From assembly GCA_007115705.1 (NCBI GenBank), contig QXEO01000238.1:310001-374000 (forward strand): DNA of 64,000 nt, read 5' to 3'. A program made the translations under genes and the position numbers. The DNA comes from Dactylis glomerata. Its lineage: Eukaryota > Streptophyta > Magnoliopsida > Poales > Poaceae. Within the stretch, counting starts at the first letter, position 1. The number at the start of each line of letters is the position of its first letter. The notes below the pieces were generated by a model. It made no database searches. It was not told where the DNA came from and was given only the letters and a program-made list of their open reading frames with translations. Positions 21,903-34,340 of this stretch are shown piece by piece.

Positions 21903-23538
21903 TGATGGCATGTAGATAACACCCCGTTGGGAACCCCAAGAGGAAGGTATGATGAGCACAGTAGCAAGTTTTCCCTCAGTTGTGAAACCAAGGTTATCGA
22001 ACTAGTAGGAGAAAGAACCACACTTCCAAAGGTTGATGCATGCTAGCTTTGTGACACTCCAGACAATGGCGCCAGATAAAGGCTGGTGCGTGGCTTTTCA
22101 CTAGCAGCAACGTGGAACCTGCACACAACACAACCAAAGTACTTTGCCCCAACTTACGATGAGGTTGTCAATCTCACCGGTTTGTTGTAAACAAAGGATT
22201 AAGAGTATCAAGTGGTAAAAGGTAATAGTATGCAAGAATGTAAATAGTGTGAGTAAAAGTAAACGGTAATAGCAATGTAAAGAAATTGGACCGGGGTCCA
22301 CAGTTCACTAGTGGTGTCTCTCCATAAGATAAATAACAACATGCTGGGTAAACAAATTACAGTTGAGCGAGTGATAGATTAAAGATAACATACATATGTC
22401 ATGAGGATCACTATGAGATTCACTCTGGGTATTACGACAAAATACATAGACCGTAATCCAACTGCATCTATGACTAATAATCCACCCTCCGGATGTCGTC
22501 CGAGCAACCATCGGGTATTAAGTTGCGAACAACAGATTATCACGCCTTAAGCAAAGTGCGTAATGTAAACAATGCAAATGTCCTTGAACACAAGAATGTT
22601 GTTTTCTCCCTAGTGGCAACAGCACATCTACAACCTTAGAGGTTTCTGTCACTCCCCCAGATTACTAGAGGCATGAACCCAACTATCGAGCATAAATACT
22701 CCCTCTTGGAGTCACTAGCATCAACTCGGCCAAGATATCTACTAGCAACGGAGAGCATGCAATATCATAAACAACATAGAGATAACATAAAGATAATAAT
22801 TCAGCACATCAACTTGACATAGTACCAATACTCATCGGATCCCAACAAACACAACATATAGAATTACACAAAGATGATCTAGATCATGTTAGGAAGCTCA
22901 CAAGATCTAAACATGAAGCACATGGTGGAGGAGACGACCATCTAGCTACTGCTATGGACCCATAGTCCAAGGTAGACTACTCACACATCACTCCGGAGGT
23001 GACCATGGTGGTGAAGAAGGCCTCCAGCAGGGATTCCCCTCTCCGGCAGGGTGCCGGGAAGAGCTTCTGGCACCTCCCGATCTCGCGTCGACGACGGCGG
23101 CGGCTTGCAGTAGGTTTCATGGAAAATTGATCGAGTCTTTAGGTTTTTCCCGTCGAGGGGAATATATAGGCGGAAGGGCGGCGTCAGGAGGTGGACCAGG
23201 CGGCCTCACCCCCTGGTGGCGTGGGCTAGGCCTAGGCCGCACCGCCCTAGGGTGTGGCCGGGTCCTGGCCCCACACCGTCTCATCCTCGGACTTCACGAC
23301 GCTTCTAGAAAAATAGGAGGTTCGGCTTTTGTTTCGTCCAATTCTGAGAATATTTCCTGTGTAGCTTTTCTGAAATACAAAAACAGCTGAAAACAGGGAA
23401 CTGGCACTGTGGCGTCTCGTTAGTAGGTTAGTTCCGGAAAATGCATAAAAACGCCACAAAGTGTAACAAAACACAAAGCAAATGGTGTATAAACAATCAT
23501 GGAGCATCAAAAATTATAGATACATTTGAGACGTATCA
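21903..23538 (-). repeat. E1 3' LTR
   Basis: A 1636-bp LTR that begins TGATACGTCTCAAATG on the minus strand at 23538 and ends at TGATGGCATG (plus-strand reading) at 21903. The minus-strand TATA box CCTATATATTCC is near 23160-23171. It pairs with 27190-30371. Confidence 0.92.
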
Positions 23539-26005
23539 AGCATCCCCAAGCTTAACTCCTGCTCGTCCTCGGGTAGGTAAGTGATAACAAAAGAATAATT
23601 TTTGAGGTGACACGCACCATCACAATCTTGATCAACGATGTAAAGCATTGAGTGCTGGGATCAAAGTATTTAAAACATGGGCATAAGAGACATAATCTTG
23701 ACAATAAACTTAGCAACCATGTTATAACATGAAAGGTAACACAAACGAAAGATCATGAGTAATGAAACATTGAAAGTCAAGTGTGTGTTCAAATCATATA
23801 GGAAAACATAGCAAAGTGCTTTTCAGCTTGTCCCTCATGGAATAGCAAAACATAAATGCATAGGACACCTTCAAGTTTAAGAAGGCGACTAGATACAAAT
23901 AATTTAAGAACAAGCAAAACCATCATCATGAATCAATCAATGATAAACTTTGGGACTATGCACATTAAACTCAGAATGGCAACTATGCTCTCTTAGACAG
24001 TGCATAAAGGTAGAAGGTGGAGACTCAACATAAAATTAAAAGAAAGGCCATTCGCAGAGGGAAGCAGTGATTAAACATCTGCTAGAGCTTTTCATTTGTA
24101 AAACAGAGAGATAAAAATTGGTTTTGAGAGGTGGTTGTTTCTGTCAACGACTGGCAATGGAGTTCTTACTATCTTCCATACAAAGCAAGTTTTTAAGAGA
24201 GAGATTGCCACTTTGGTTTTTTTATAAAGATTGGCAGTCCTCCCTACTTTTCCTTTCACAAACCATGGCTAAACGATTCCATCGGATGCCCACCAACTTT
24301 CACATACCATGGAGGAGTGCCTTTTTTCTTCTTCTTTTTTTCTTTTGGAATAAAACAAATATGCAAGATAGCAAATCCGACCACTACGTCCCCATGAGCT
24401 GAAAACAGTGTCACAAAATGAGAAGTATTTTGAAGGTTTTTTGAAAGGTAGCACATGAAAATTTACTTGGAATGGCTTGCAAATACCATGTATAGGAATT
24501 TATAGTGGACACACTGGAATAACTTGGTTTTTAGGAGTTGGATGCACGAGTAGAGCTCATACTCAGTGCAAAATGAAGGCTAGCAAAAGACTGGGAGCGA
24601 CCAACTAAGAGAGCAATAACGGCCATAATCATGCATAGCGACAAAACATCATTAACCGAAGCATAAAGTGGTATCACAAGTCAAAAACCAAATGACCATA
24701 GAGGCTAAATGGTGACTTTGTTAGAGTCAAACATGTTGTAAGCATGCGCAACGCATGATTTTTTCAAAGGCTCATTAAGCGATCTCAGTCATTTGAGACA
24801 AGTCATGCTACAGCAAAAACTACAAAGCATACTATCAAAATGACATCAAGCATGACATGCAAAAGTCTAAGCCGCAGTCTAAACAAGCTCCCATTTGTAC
24901 CACTATAGGCATGAAACTTTTTTCTCTTTTCCAACACCATTCAAACCTTTTTGAGACAACTCTTTTGATGAAAACCAACATAGACCAGTGGTCTAAATAC
25001 ACATTGATGCAAAGATATAACAAGATCTGAACAAAAATCAAGGCGAAAAACAAAAGCTAAACGCAGTACTAGAAAATGAGAACACTCGTTGAACGATAAG
25101 AGTGAAAAATAGAATGTTCTTGGCAATGAAAAACAAGGTATGTCTTCTCCAAAAGAAATTTGTTGGGGTCCAAGCATTTGTTGCAGCAAACAAAACAAAG
25201 GAAAACTGAAAGCAAAAGTAAAGACGCTCCAAGAAAAACGCATAGAATATGAAGCAATAAAAATATAGTGTGTTGAAAGGTGACCTGATTTTTGCCGATG
25301 AAGAAGGGGTGCCTCGGGGGCATCCCCAAGCTTTGACGCTTGTACCTCTTGGATATTTCTTGGGGTGACATGGGCATCCCCAAGCTTGAGCTTTTATCCA
25401 TACTTCATCTCATCTCATCACTCTCCATTCCCTACACTTGAAAACTTCCTTCATACAAAACTTCACACAATTCTATTAGCAACATTGGCATAAAAATGAT
25501 GGTAAATCTCCCCTTTTGGTTCAGTTTCAAACTCAAATATACCAACAATTAAAGCATAAGCTACTGTAGCAACTTCCTCAAAAGTTCCGTGATCAAAAGA
25601 ACTCAAAAAGAAAGCGATCGAGAGGCAAACAAAAATAGTGGCAGAATCTGTCAAAACAGAACAGCTGAGAAAGATCGATTTTTTCGAGGACCTTCTATTT
25701 GTCAAATCGAAAAGTGCAAAACTAATAAAAGTTTGGATATAACCTGGGGCATATGCACAATAATTTTCAGATCAAAAAGTTATTATGAGAATTTCCACAA
25801 ATTTTTACGGTGCAGCGCAGAAATCTGTTTCAGGACAGCAACTTCCCCAAATCTTACCTCCCTTAAATTAGAGGTTCTTCTTGGCACAAAAACAAAATAA
25901 AAATGATAATGAGAGGTCATTACAGTAGTAATAACTTCCCAGACTCAAATAAAAGAAAAAGTACTGAAAAGAAAACATTGAGTTATCTCCCAAGAGTGCT
26001 TTTCT
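23539..26005 (-). other. E1 3' untranslated region
   Basis: Long AT-rich non-coding segment between the polypurine tract and the E1 ORF. It is related to E2 34341-36939 and, from about 24000 to 24540, to F 30830-31400. The part from about 25270 onward becomes almost identical to E2. The short open frames here are not conserved in E2. Confidence 0.75.
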
Positions 26006-26983
26006 TTAACGCCTTTGAGCTAGGCTCAGTAATTTGAGAAGATGCTCACATAAGAAATATGAATGGAAGCCAAAAAGAGCATCAAGGAGTAAATATAAAA
26101 CACATTTAAGTCTAACCCACTTGCTATGCATAGGAATCTTGTAAGAAAATAGATCAAAGAAGCACATAGTCACAAGTATGGGTAGATAAAACAAGAGCAA
26201 CTTCGAAACTTTCAATATAAAGAGAGGTGTTTTAGTAACATGAGAATTCCAACAACCATATTTTCCTCTCTCATAATAATTTTCAGTAGCATCATGAACA
26301 AACTCAACAATATAAATATCACACTCACCCTCCTTTGTTAAGCATGGAGGGCGATCAAATAAGGTATTAGTTAAAGAGTTACTCTTATTGGGAGGTAGAC
26401 ATGGGTAACTCCATTCTTCCTCCTCTTGATCATCACTCTCCTCCTCTTTTTCATCCAATGAGTTTCCAGTTTCAGCAACTTCTTCTTCTATAGGCTCCTT
26501 CAAGGCATTAGTCTCTTCCGTTGGAGAGCATCTATTAAGATATTTAAGAGTATAGTCATTTTCTTCCTTGTAATTATCAAAGCAAAATTTAAGTATATCA
26601 TAAACCTCATATTTATAAGGTGCATCATCAGTATTTTCAAGCAAACAAGCAAGTTCGAATGCACCCTTCCAAGCAATAAATTCTTCAATTTGTTCCACAT
26701 CATAAAAGTCATAATTTCCATTAATATAAGAAGATATGGTAACATCATCGTTATACTCACATTGAAAAGGGAGGTGTTTATACCTCTTACAGCAACAAGA
26801 TCTATCAAAACAATAAGTAACATTATAAGTAGAGCACGTGTTTCTAGCAATGATATACAATCTATTAATTTGTTCCCATAAGTGTTTCCCTTTTTGTGAC
26901 AAGTGGTGTTCCTCATAATATTTCTGCTGTTCTTCCGTGAACCCACCTTGCCAAAATGATTTAGTTTCAAAGAAACCAACCAT
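26006..26983 (-). CDS. E1 protein of unknown function, 325 aa, Cys cluster and C-terminal membrane segments
   Basis: Intact ORF; the start is the ATG at 26983 (MVGFFETKSF), about 175 nt after the primer-binding site; an upstream in-frame ATG lies inside the LTR. Residues 50-75 hold a Cys cluster (C50, C58, C63-C65, C75) that could bind metal. Residues 163-190 are strongly acidic (EEEVAETG..., EEESDDQEEEE). Residues 254-277 and 291-318 are hydrophobic (LLLFYLPILVTMCFF; VLYLLLDALFGF) and could cross a membrane; the end is SLAQRR. No retroviral gag, protease or polymerase motif is seen. The copy in E2 differs at two residues (C113Y, S260P). A structural, packaging or membrane role is possible, but nothing in the sequence decides it. 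Confidence 0.7.
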   Translation of the reverse strand: MVGFFETKSFWQGGFTEEQQKYYEEHHLSQKGKHLWEQINRLYIIARNTCSTYNVTYCFDRSCCCKRYKHLPFQCEYNDDVTISSYINGNYDFYDVEQIEEFIAWKGAFELACLLENTDDAPYKYEVYDILKFCFDNYKEENDYTLKYLNRCSPTEETNALKEPIEEEVAETGNSLDEKEEESDDQEEEEWSYPCLPPNKSNSLTNTLFDRPPCLTKEGECDIYIVEFVHDATENYYERGKYGCWNSHVTKTPLFILKVSKLLLFYLPILVTMCFFDLFSYKIPMHSKWVRLKCVLYLLLDALFGFHSYFLCEHLLKLLSLAQRR

Positions 26984-27189
26984 TGATAGAAAGCATGATA
27001 AAGCAAGACAATAACATACCAACAAAAAATAACAACTATAGAAGGAACTAATTTTTTTGTATTTTTGATAAAATAATGCAAGCAAAAATAAAATAAAGCA
27101 AAACAATAACAAAGTAAAAGATTGGAAGTGAGAGACTCCCCTTGCAGAAATCTTCGTTCTCCCTGGCAATGGCACCAGAAAAAAATGCT

Positions 27190-30100
27190 TGATGACGTGT
27201 AGATAACACCCCGTTGGGAACCCCAAGAGGAAGGTATGATAAGCACAGCAGCAAGTTTTCCCTCAGTTGTGAAACCAAGGTTATCGAACTAGTAGGAGAA
27301 AGAACCACACTTCCGAAGGTTGATGCACGCTAGCTTTGTGACACTCCAGACAATGGTGCCAGATAAAGGCTGGTGCGTGGCTTTTCACTAGCAGCAGCGT
27401 GGAACCTGCACACAACACAACCAAGTACTTTGCCCCAACTTACGATGAGGTTGTCAATCTCACCGGTTTGTTGTAAATAAAGGATTAAGCGTATCGAGTG
27501 GTAAAAGGTAATAGTATGCAAGAATGTAAATAGTGCGAGTAAAAGTAAACAGTAATAGCAATGTAAAGGAATTGGACCGGGGTCCAAAGTTCACTAGTGG
27601 TGTCTCTCCATAAGATAAATAACAACATGCTGGGTAAACAAATTAGAATTGGGCAATTAATAGAATAAAGATAACGTACATATGTCATGAGGATCACTAT
27701 GAGATTCACTCTGGGCATTACGACAAAATATATAGACTGTAATCTGATGTCTACGCACTTCTATTCTTGTAGACACTTGTTGGGCCTCCAAGTGCAGAGG
27801 TTTGTAGAACAGCAGCAAGTTTCCCTTAAGTGGATCACCCAAGGTTTATCGAACTCAGGGAGGTTAGAGGTCAAAGCTATCCCTCTCAAGCAACCCTGCA
27901 ATTACGATACAGAAAGTCTCTTGTGTCCCCAACACACCCAATACACTTGTCAGATGTATAGGTGCACTAGTTCGGCGAAGAGATAGTGAAATACAAGTAG
28001 TAGTGATGATTATAAGTAGCAAACGTGGTATGAAATAAATATCGCTGCGAGCAAACAAGTAACAAAATAGCAAGTAAATGGTGTGCAATGCTTGGAAACA
28101 AGACCTAGGGATCATACTTTCACTAGTGGACACACTCCCAACAAAATAACATGATTGAACAAATAAACAACTTCTCTCCACTATGGTACTCTGAATTACT
28201 CTCCTATTGAATAACACTAATCATTGTGTAGTGGCTACAGAAGTACCCCTTAAAGTTCATCAAGTACTTGACAAACACCACTCATAGAGACATCCAAATC
28301 AGATCACAATTCAAGATAGAAATCATTGCGACTTAGACCATGTACTAACACGGTGCACACACTGTCAACTTTACACCATGAAAGGAGGAATAGATCACTC
28401 AATACTATCATAGTAATAATTATTCTCATAATCCACAAGAGATCACAATCATAGCCTAAACCAAGTACCACCATGATGCACGCACTGTCACCGTTACACC
28501 ATGGCAGGAGGAATAGATTACTTTAATAACATCACTAGAGTACACTATAATAATTAAGCATAGGAGTAGCATAATATCTGAATAATAACATCTACTTGTT
28601 CAACATGATACAAAGCTCACGATCACATAAAGATCACATCATGGGAGAGAGAGGTGAACCACATAGCTACCGGTAGAGCCCTCAGCCCCGGGGATGAACT
28701 ACTCCCTCCTCATCATAGGAGACAGCAAGGTTGATGGAGATGGCGGTGAGGTCGATGGAGAAGGCGAAGACGGCGATGGAGATCGATGGAGATCGATGGA
28801 GATGGCTCCGGGGGCACTTCCCCGTCCCGGCAGGGTGCCGGAACAGAGACTTCTGTCCCCCGAAATTCGTCGGTGGCGGCGGCGGAACTACGGAACTCTT
28901 TCTGGAAAATTGCCGACTCCCTTAGGGTTTTCCGTCCCGAGGCTTTATATAGGCGAAGGTGCGATGTCAGAGGGCTGCCAGGGCCTCCTCACACAGGGGC
29001 AGCGCGGCCAGGGCCTGGGCCGCGCCAGCCCTGTGTGAGGGAGGCCTGTGGCCCCTCTCCTTCCTCTCTTCGGATGTTTGGATGCTCCCAGGAAAAATAA
29101 GACTTCTGGCTTTTGTTTCGTCCAATTCCGTGAATATTTCCTGTGTATCACTTCTGAAACACAAAAACAGCAGAAAATAGGGAACTGGCACTGTGGCAAC
29201 TCGTTAATAGGTTAGTTCCGGAAAATGCATAAAAGTGCCACTAAGTGTAACGAAACAATATGCAAATGGTGTAAAAACAAGCATGGAGCATCAAAAATTA
29301 TGGATACGTTTGAGACATATCATAATCCAACTGCATCTATGACTAATAATCCACCCTCCGGATGTCGTCCGAGCAACCATTGGGTATTAAGTTGCAAGCA
29401 ATATATTATCGCCTTAAGCAAAGTGCGTAATGTAAACAATGCAAATATCCTTGAACACAAGAATGTTGTTTCCTCCCTAGTGGCAATAGCACATCTACAA
29501 CCTTAGAGGTTTCTGTCACTCCCCCAGATTACTAGAGGCATGAACCCAACTATCGAGCATAAATACTTCCTCTTGGAGTCACTAGCATCTACTCGGCCAA
29601 GATATCTACTAGCAACGGAGAGCATGCAAGATCATAAACAACCTAGAGATAACATAAAGATAATAATTCAGCATATCAACTTGACATAGTACCAATACTC
29701 ATCGGATCCCAACAAACACAACATGTAGAATTATACAAAGATGATCTTGATCATGTTAGGCAGATCACAAGATCTAAACATGAAGCACATCATAGAAGAG
29801 ACGACCATCTAGCTACTGCTATGGACCCGTAGTCTAAGGTAGACTACTCACACATCACTCTGGAGGCGACCATGGTGGTGAAGAAGGCCTCCGGCAGGGT
29901 GCCGGGAAGAGCTTCTGGAGCCTCCCAATCTCGCATCGACGACGGCAGCGGCTTGCAGTAGGTTTCGTGGAAAATTGATCGGGTCTTTAGGTTTTTCCCG
30001 TCGAGGGGAATATATAGGCGGAAGGGCGGCATCTGGAGGTGGACGAGGCGGCCTCATCCCCTGGTGGCGCGGGCCAGGCCTAGGGTGTGGTCGGGTCCTG

Positions 30101-30371
30101 GCCCCCCTCGGTCTCATCTTCGGACTTCGTGATGCTTCTGGAAAAATAGGAGGTTCGGCTTTTCTTTCGTCCAATTCCAAGAATATTTCCTGTGTAGCTT
30201 TTCTGAAATACAAAAATAGCAGAAAATAGGGAACTGGCACTGTAGCGTCTCGTTAGTAGGTTAGTTCTAGAAAATGCATAAAAACGCCACGAAGTGTAAC
30301 AAAACACAATGCAAATGGTGTATAAACAAGCATGGAGCATAAAAAATTATAGATATGTTTGAGACGTATCA
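27190..30371 (-). repeat. E1 5' LTR, interrupted by H
   Basis: Outside H (27745-29322 plus one copy of its duplication) the LTR is about 1.6 kb and aligns along its length with 21903-23538. Its inner end reads TGATGACGTGTAG and its outer end GAGACGTATCA. The primer-binding site is directly left of 27190. Confidence 0.92.
27745..29322 (-). mobile_element. Solo LTR H inside the E1 5' LTR
   Basis: A 1578-bp LTR in minus orientation, flanked by the perfect duplication TAATC (27740-27744, 29323-29327); the E1 LTR sequence resumes in register. The left (U5-side) part, beginning TGATGTCTACGCACTTC, belongs to a different LTR family from the E1/E2 LTRs. The right 400 bp (U3 side) is close to LTR A and related to E1/E2. 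A minus-strand TATA box CCTATATAAAG lies near 28946-28956. No internal domain remains. Confidence 0.92.
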
Positions 30372-32038
30372 CTTGTCCCCAAGCGAAAACTGAACTCGGT
30401 AAACATGACCACATGTATATGGAGTGAAGTGTCGATAAACAAAATATGGACAAGAAGCATCACATTCATCAATACACAAGTCATAATAGACAACAACTTC
30501 CCTTAATATAATTTAACTTACAACGAGCAAAGGGAGTCACAATAAAGGTGCATATAGGAAATCATAATTGTTGATGGCAAACCTTTTGTTCTTGGTTAGA
30601 GAACAATGAACAGATTGTACTTATATTTTGATCGGAGCCTTTTATATCAAAGCTTATATAGCAAAAATCACATGCTCAATCATAACAATCTCTTTAGAGT
30701 CCTCGATAGCTTCCGAAGATATATTCATTCAGATAAAAGCATCATACTAAATGAAGGAAGATATGAAACATGATTGAATAAATCAACATATGGATGGTTG
30801 GATCACAACAACTCAAATGCTTGCTTCAGATAGAGGGGAATAGGTTGACTCAACATAAAAATAAAAGATAGGCCCTTCGCAGAGGGAAGCAGGGATTAAT
30901 CATGTCCTAGAGCTTTTTATTTGTAAAACAGAGATAAAAATTGTTTTGAGAGGTGGTTGTTCCTGTCAATGACTAGCAATAGAGTTCTTGCTATCTTCCA
31001 TACTAAACAAGTGAGAGCGGTTCCGAATTGTTGTAAGAGGCATTTATATGCTCTTTTATAGTTTGGCACTCCTCCCCACTTTTCTTATCTCAATCCATAG
31101 CTAACCGAATCCTTCGGGTGCCCACCAACTTTCGCATACCATGGGGAAGTGCCTTTTTTCTTTTTTTTCTCTATTTTTTTGTTATAATGGTCTGACCAGC
31201 TCCCTTGCAAAATTAGTGACGAGCAGATGAAGCATGCAAGTCAAGGAGTACTTAATTTAGTATGGAAGATAACAAACCCAGCCAATACGTAATCATGAGC
31301 TAAAAACAGTGTCACAAAAGAAGTATTTGAAGGTTTTTGAAAGGTAGCACATGAAAATTTACTTGGAATGGCTTGAAATACCATGCATAGGAATTTATAG
31401 TGGACTCTTTGGAAGTAACTTGGTTTTTGGGAATTGGATGCATGAGAAGTATCCCCTCTCAGTACAGGCTTTTGGCTAGCAAGGCTGGGTAGCAAGCATA
31501 AGAGTTGAATGAAACATACATGTGATAGAAAACAATCATGCAAACTTCCTTGAAAGTACAAACAATGTTAACTTGAGAATACTAATGCTTATGAGCCAAT
31601 CATGATGAAAGATGATGAAATAATGTATCTACATGTGTTTCCTCTTTTCTACTCAAGCCTCAAAGTATTGTTGCTACTGACCATTGCTAAGTTTGCCAAA
31701 ACCAACTAGATTTACTCATGCTCCCTAAGTGATACCAATACTAATCAACAATATTAATCATATAAGAAAAATTGCAAACTAAAATAAAGTGTGCAAAAAC
31801 AGAAAGTAAATGATAAGACTTCTCATTAATATTTCATAACCGCAACTCACACCAAGGGATACATAGATAACCAACTAAAGGAGAGATACTTCCACACTGC
31901 AAACTATCCTATATGATAACTTCTCTATTCATGATATGACTCTACTTGAAAAGTAAATGGGCAAAAGGTAATGATGTGATACCGCATCACTCCCCCAAGC
32001 TTGGAACAAGCCAAGGGGATGCCAATACCAATGACGAG

Positions 32039-32512
32039 TTACTCCTTCGGTGGTGGTGGTGAGTCTTTAATAAGCTTCTCAATCAGCTCCTTCAACTCAT
32101 CAATCTTGTAGGTGAGATTACGAATCAACTCCGTATTGTGCTCAATACGGTTCATGAACATGTCGAACTGTGAATCCCAGCTCTTGGAATTATTTCCCCA
32201 CTCTTCTTCACACTTAAAGCTCTCTTTCTCTGCACTGTTAGAATGATCTATATCTCAACTAGAGGGTAATTTTGCTTTAGGCACCCTTTGGAATTGATGT
32301 TCATGTATTAGAGTATGGAAGGGGTTGTTGCCTGAAGAAGATGTCCTTGGAGCTAAGGGGTGGCATGGAACACCCCCTCCAGTGCTTATCCGCGCACTCT
32401 TCTTGAACTTGTTTGGGTTTTTCACCACCCCAATGCTTGCAATGACGGCGCAAACGCGATATACAGACCTCAGGCAATCCAGGGGGTTATATAGGTGAAA
32501 GTTTAACAACAA
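32039..32512 (-). pseudogene. F third ORF (post-integrase), one internal stop
   Basis: On the minus strand one frame runs from 32512 to a TAA at 32039-32041 with a single TGA at 32255-32257. The first part is basic and low in structure (KNPNKFKKSARISTGGG). The second part is a charged, coiled-coil-like segment (SQFDMFMNRIEHNTELI, KIDELKELIEKLIKD) ending in a Pro-rich tail. It lies where Athila-type elements place an extra ORF after integrase, but no membrane segment of an envelope protein is seen. The true start is unclear because a TATA motif at 32487-32493 lies inside the 5' part of the frame, so translation may begin further in, or after splicing. Confidence 0.5.
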
Positions 32513-32634
32513 AACGAAGGCACGGGAAGAAACCGTGGCAAAACGAGCTCCGAGGCGACCTCACCACCAGGTGGTGCGGCCAGCAGGGGCCCGCGCCACG
32601 GTGTGGTGTGGTGCCTCCGGGCTCCAGTTCCTAC
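32487..32634 (-). promoter_or_regulatory. Possible internal promoter of F, LTR-like
   Basis: On the minus strand a GC-rich stretch with CACCACCTGGTGGTGAGG is followed by CACCTATATAACCCCC. The order and wording parallel the U3 of the E-type LTRs (CACGCCACCAGGGGGTGAGG then CCTATATA). It sits just upstream of the third ORF. E2 inserted at its upstream edge, and its upstream continuation is 41458-41636. Promoter activity is inferred, not shown. Confidence 0.45.
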
Positions 32635-34340
32635 TGATGGCGCAGTGATGATGGTGTGAAAGCTTCTTCTTTAATACACGGCAACAGCGACAGAAACTTC
32701 TGCGACCAAGTTGACGTGGGAATGTGTAGTAAATAACCGGCCAGTTGGAAAACCCCAAGAGAAGGTTTTGATGAAGATAGCAGCAAGTTTTCCCTCAGTT
32801 ATGAAACTAAGGTTTAATCGTCCAGGAGGAGGATGTCAATACGACTGAAGGTGATGCCCACTAGCTGCGTGATGCTCTAACAAGGGCGCCGTTAACGATA
32901 ACTTGTTAGCACATCTTCAACCAGTAGCAATGTGGAACCTGCACACAACACAACCAAATACTTTGTTCCCAACTTACGATGAGGTTGTCAATCTCACCGT
33001 ATTGCTTGAAACAAAGGGTATGAGCGTATCGAGGGGAAAATGATAATAGTATGCGAGTAAAGTAAACATGTGATAGCAATATAAAGGAAATATGACCGGG
33101 GTCCATAGTTCACTAGTGGTGTCTCTCCATAAGATAAAATAACACATGCTGGGTAAACAAATTATAGTTGGGCAATTGATAGAATAAAGACAATGTGCAT
33201 ATGTCGAGAGGATCACTATGAGATTTACTCTAGGCATTACAACAAGATAAATAGACCGCCATCCAACTGCATCTATGACTAATAATCCACTTGTGGTGAA
33301 TCAATCCGAGAACTCCACAAGTATTAAGTTGCAAACAACAGATAAATGCATTAAGCAAAGTGTGTAATGTAAACAAAGCATATGCCCTTGAGCATATGAA
33401 TGTTGTTTTCCCCCTAGTAGCAACAGCACATCTACAACCTTAGAGGTTTCTGTCACTCCCCCAGATTAAATAGAGTCATGGACCCACTATCGAGCATAAA
33501 TACCCCCTCTTGGAGTCACTAGCAACTACTTGGCCAAGATAGCTACTAACAACGGAGAGCGTGCAAGATCATAAACAACATAGAGATAACATAAGATAAA
33601 ATTCAGTACATCAACTCAATTATAACACCAATATTCATCGGATCCCAACAAACACAACATATAGAATTACATAACGGTGATCTCGATCATGTAAGGCAGC
33701 TCACGAGATCTAAACATGAAGCACATGGTGAAGAAGACAACCATCTAGCTACTGCTATGGACCCATAGTCCAAGGTAGACTACTCACTCATCGCGTCGGA
33801 GGCAAGCATGGCGATGAAGAAGACCTCCGGTGGCGATTCCCCTCTCCGGCAGGGTGCCGGGAAGAGCTTCTAGACCCTCCCGATCTTTGGGTCGACGGCG
33901 GCGGTGGATCGCGATGTGTTCTGGAAAAGTGATCGGGTATTTAGGTTTTTCCCGTCAGGGGGTCTTTATAGGCGAAGGGGCATCATCAGAAGTGGACCAG
34001 GGGGCCCACACCACCAGGGGGCGTGGGCCAGCCCTAGGCCGTGCCACCCTATGGTGTGGCCGCCCTCTGGTCCGGCTCCGTCTCCTCTTTGGTGTTCTGG
34101 AAGCTCCATGAAATATCTGGACGACTGGCTTTGGTTTCGTCCAATTCCGAGAATATTTCCTGTGTAACTTTTCTGAAACACAAAAACAGCAGAAAACCGG
34201 GAACTGGCACTGTGGCATCTCGTTAATAGGTTAGTTCCAGAAAATGCATAAAAATGCCATGAAGTGTAACGAAACATAAACAAATGGTGTAAAAACAAGC
34301 ATGGAGCATCAAACATTATGGATACATTGGAGACATATCA
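32635..34340 (-). repeat. E2 3' LTR
   Basis: 1706 bp, beginning TGATATGTCTCCAATG on the minus strand. It shares the U3 layout of the E1 LTR but differs clearly at its U5 end (GGTGTGAAAGCTTCTTC), so E1 and E2 belong to different subfamilies. Confidence 0.92.

Larger units (their letters stand above)
21903..30371 (-). mobile_element. Non-autonomous LTR retrotransposon E1
   Basis: The 3' LTR is 21903-23538 and the 5' LTR 27190-30371, the latter interrupted by H. The target duplication CTTGT (21898-21902, 30372-30376) is perfect. It inserted just inside F's polypurine tract. A primer-binding site complement lies at 27159-27177 (TGGTGCCATTGCCAGGGAG on the minus strand) and a polypurine tract (AAGCTTGGGGATGCT) next to the left LTR. 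There is no gag, RT or integrase; the only substantial ORF is a 325-codon protein of unknown function. The internal region is 3.65 kb. Confidence 0.95.
30372..32634 (-). other. F internal 3' region (third ORF and 3' untranslated part)
   Basis: This is F sequence between the E1 and E2 insertions. 30830-31400 is similar to the E1 and E2 3' untranslated regions, which ties the three elements together. Apart from the third ORF at 32039-32512 there is no coding sequence. Confidence 0.7.

Noticed and set aside
24118..25401. Several 60-110 codon ORFs in the E1 3' region
   Set aside because: They are not preserved in the matching E2 region and show no motif; treated as chance frames.
26006..26983. 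Calling the 325-aa protein an envelope protein because of its hydrophobic C-terminus
   Set aside because: There is no signal peptide, cleavage site or fusion-type pattern, and the element lacks gag-pol. Two hydrophobic segments alone do not support that role.
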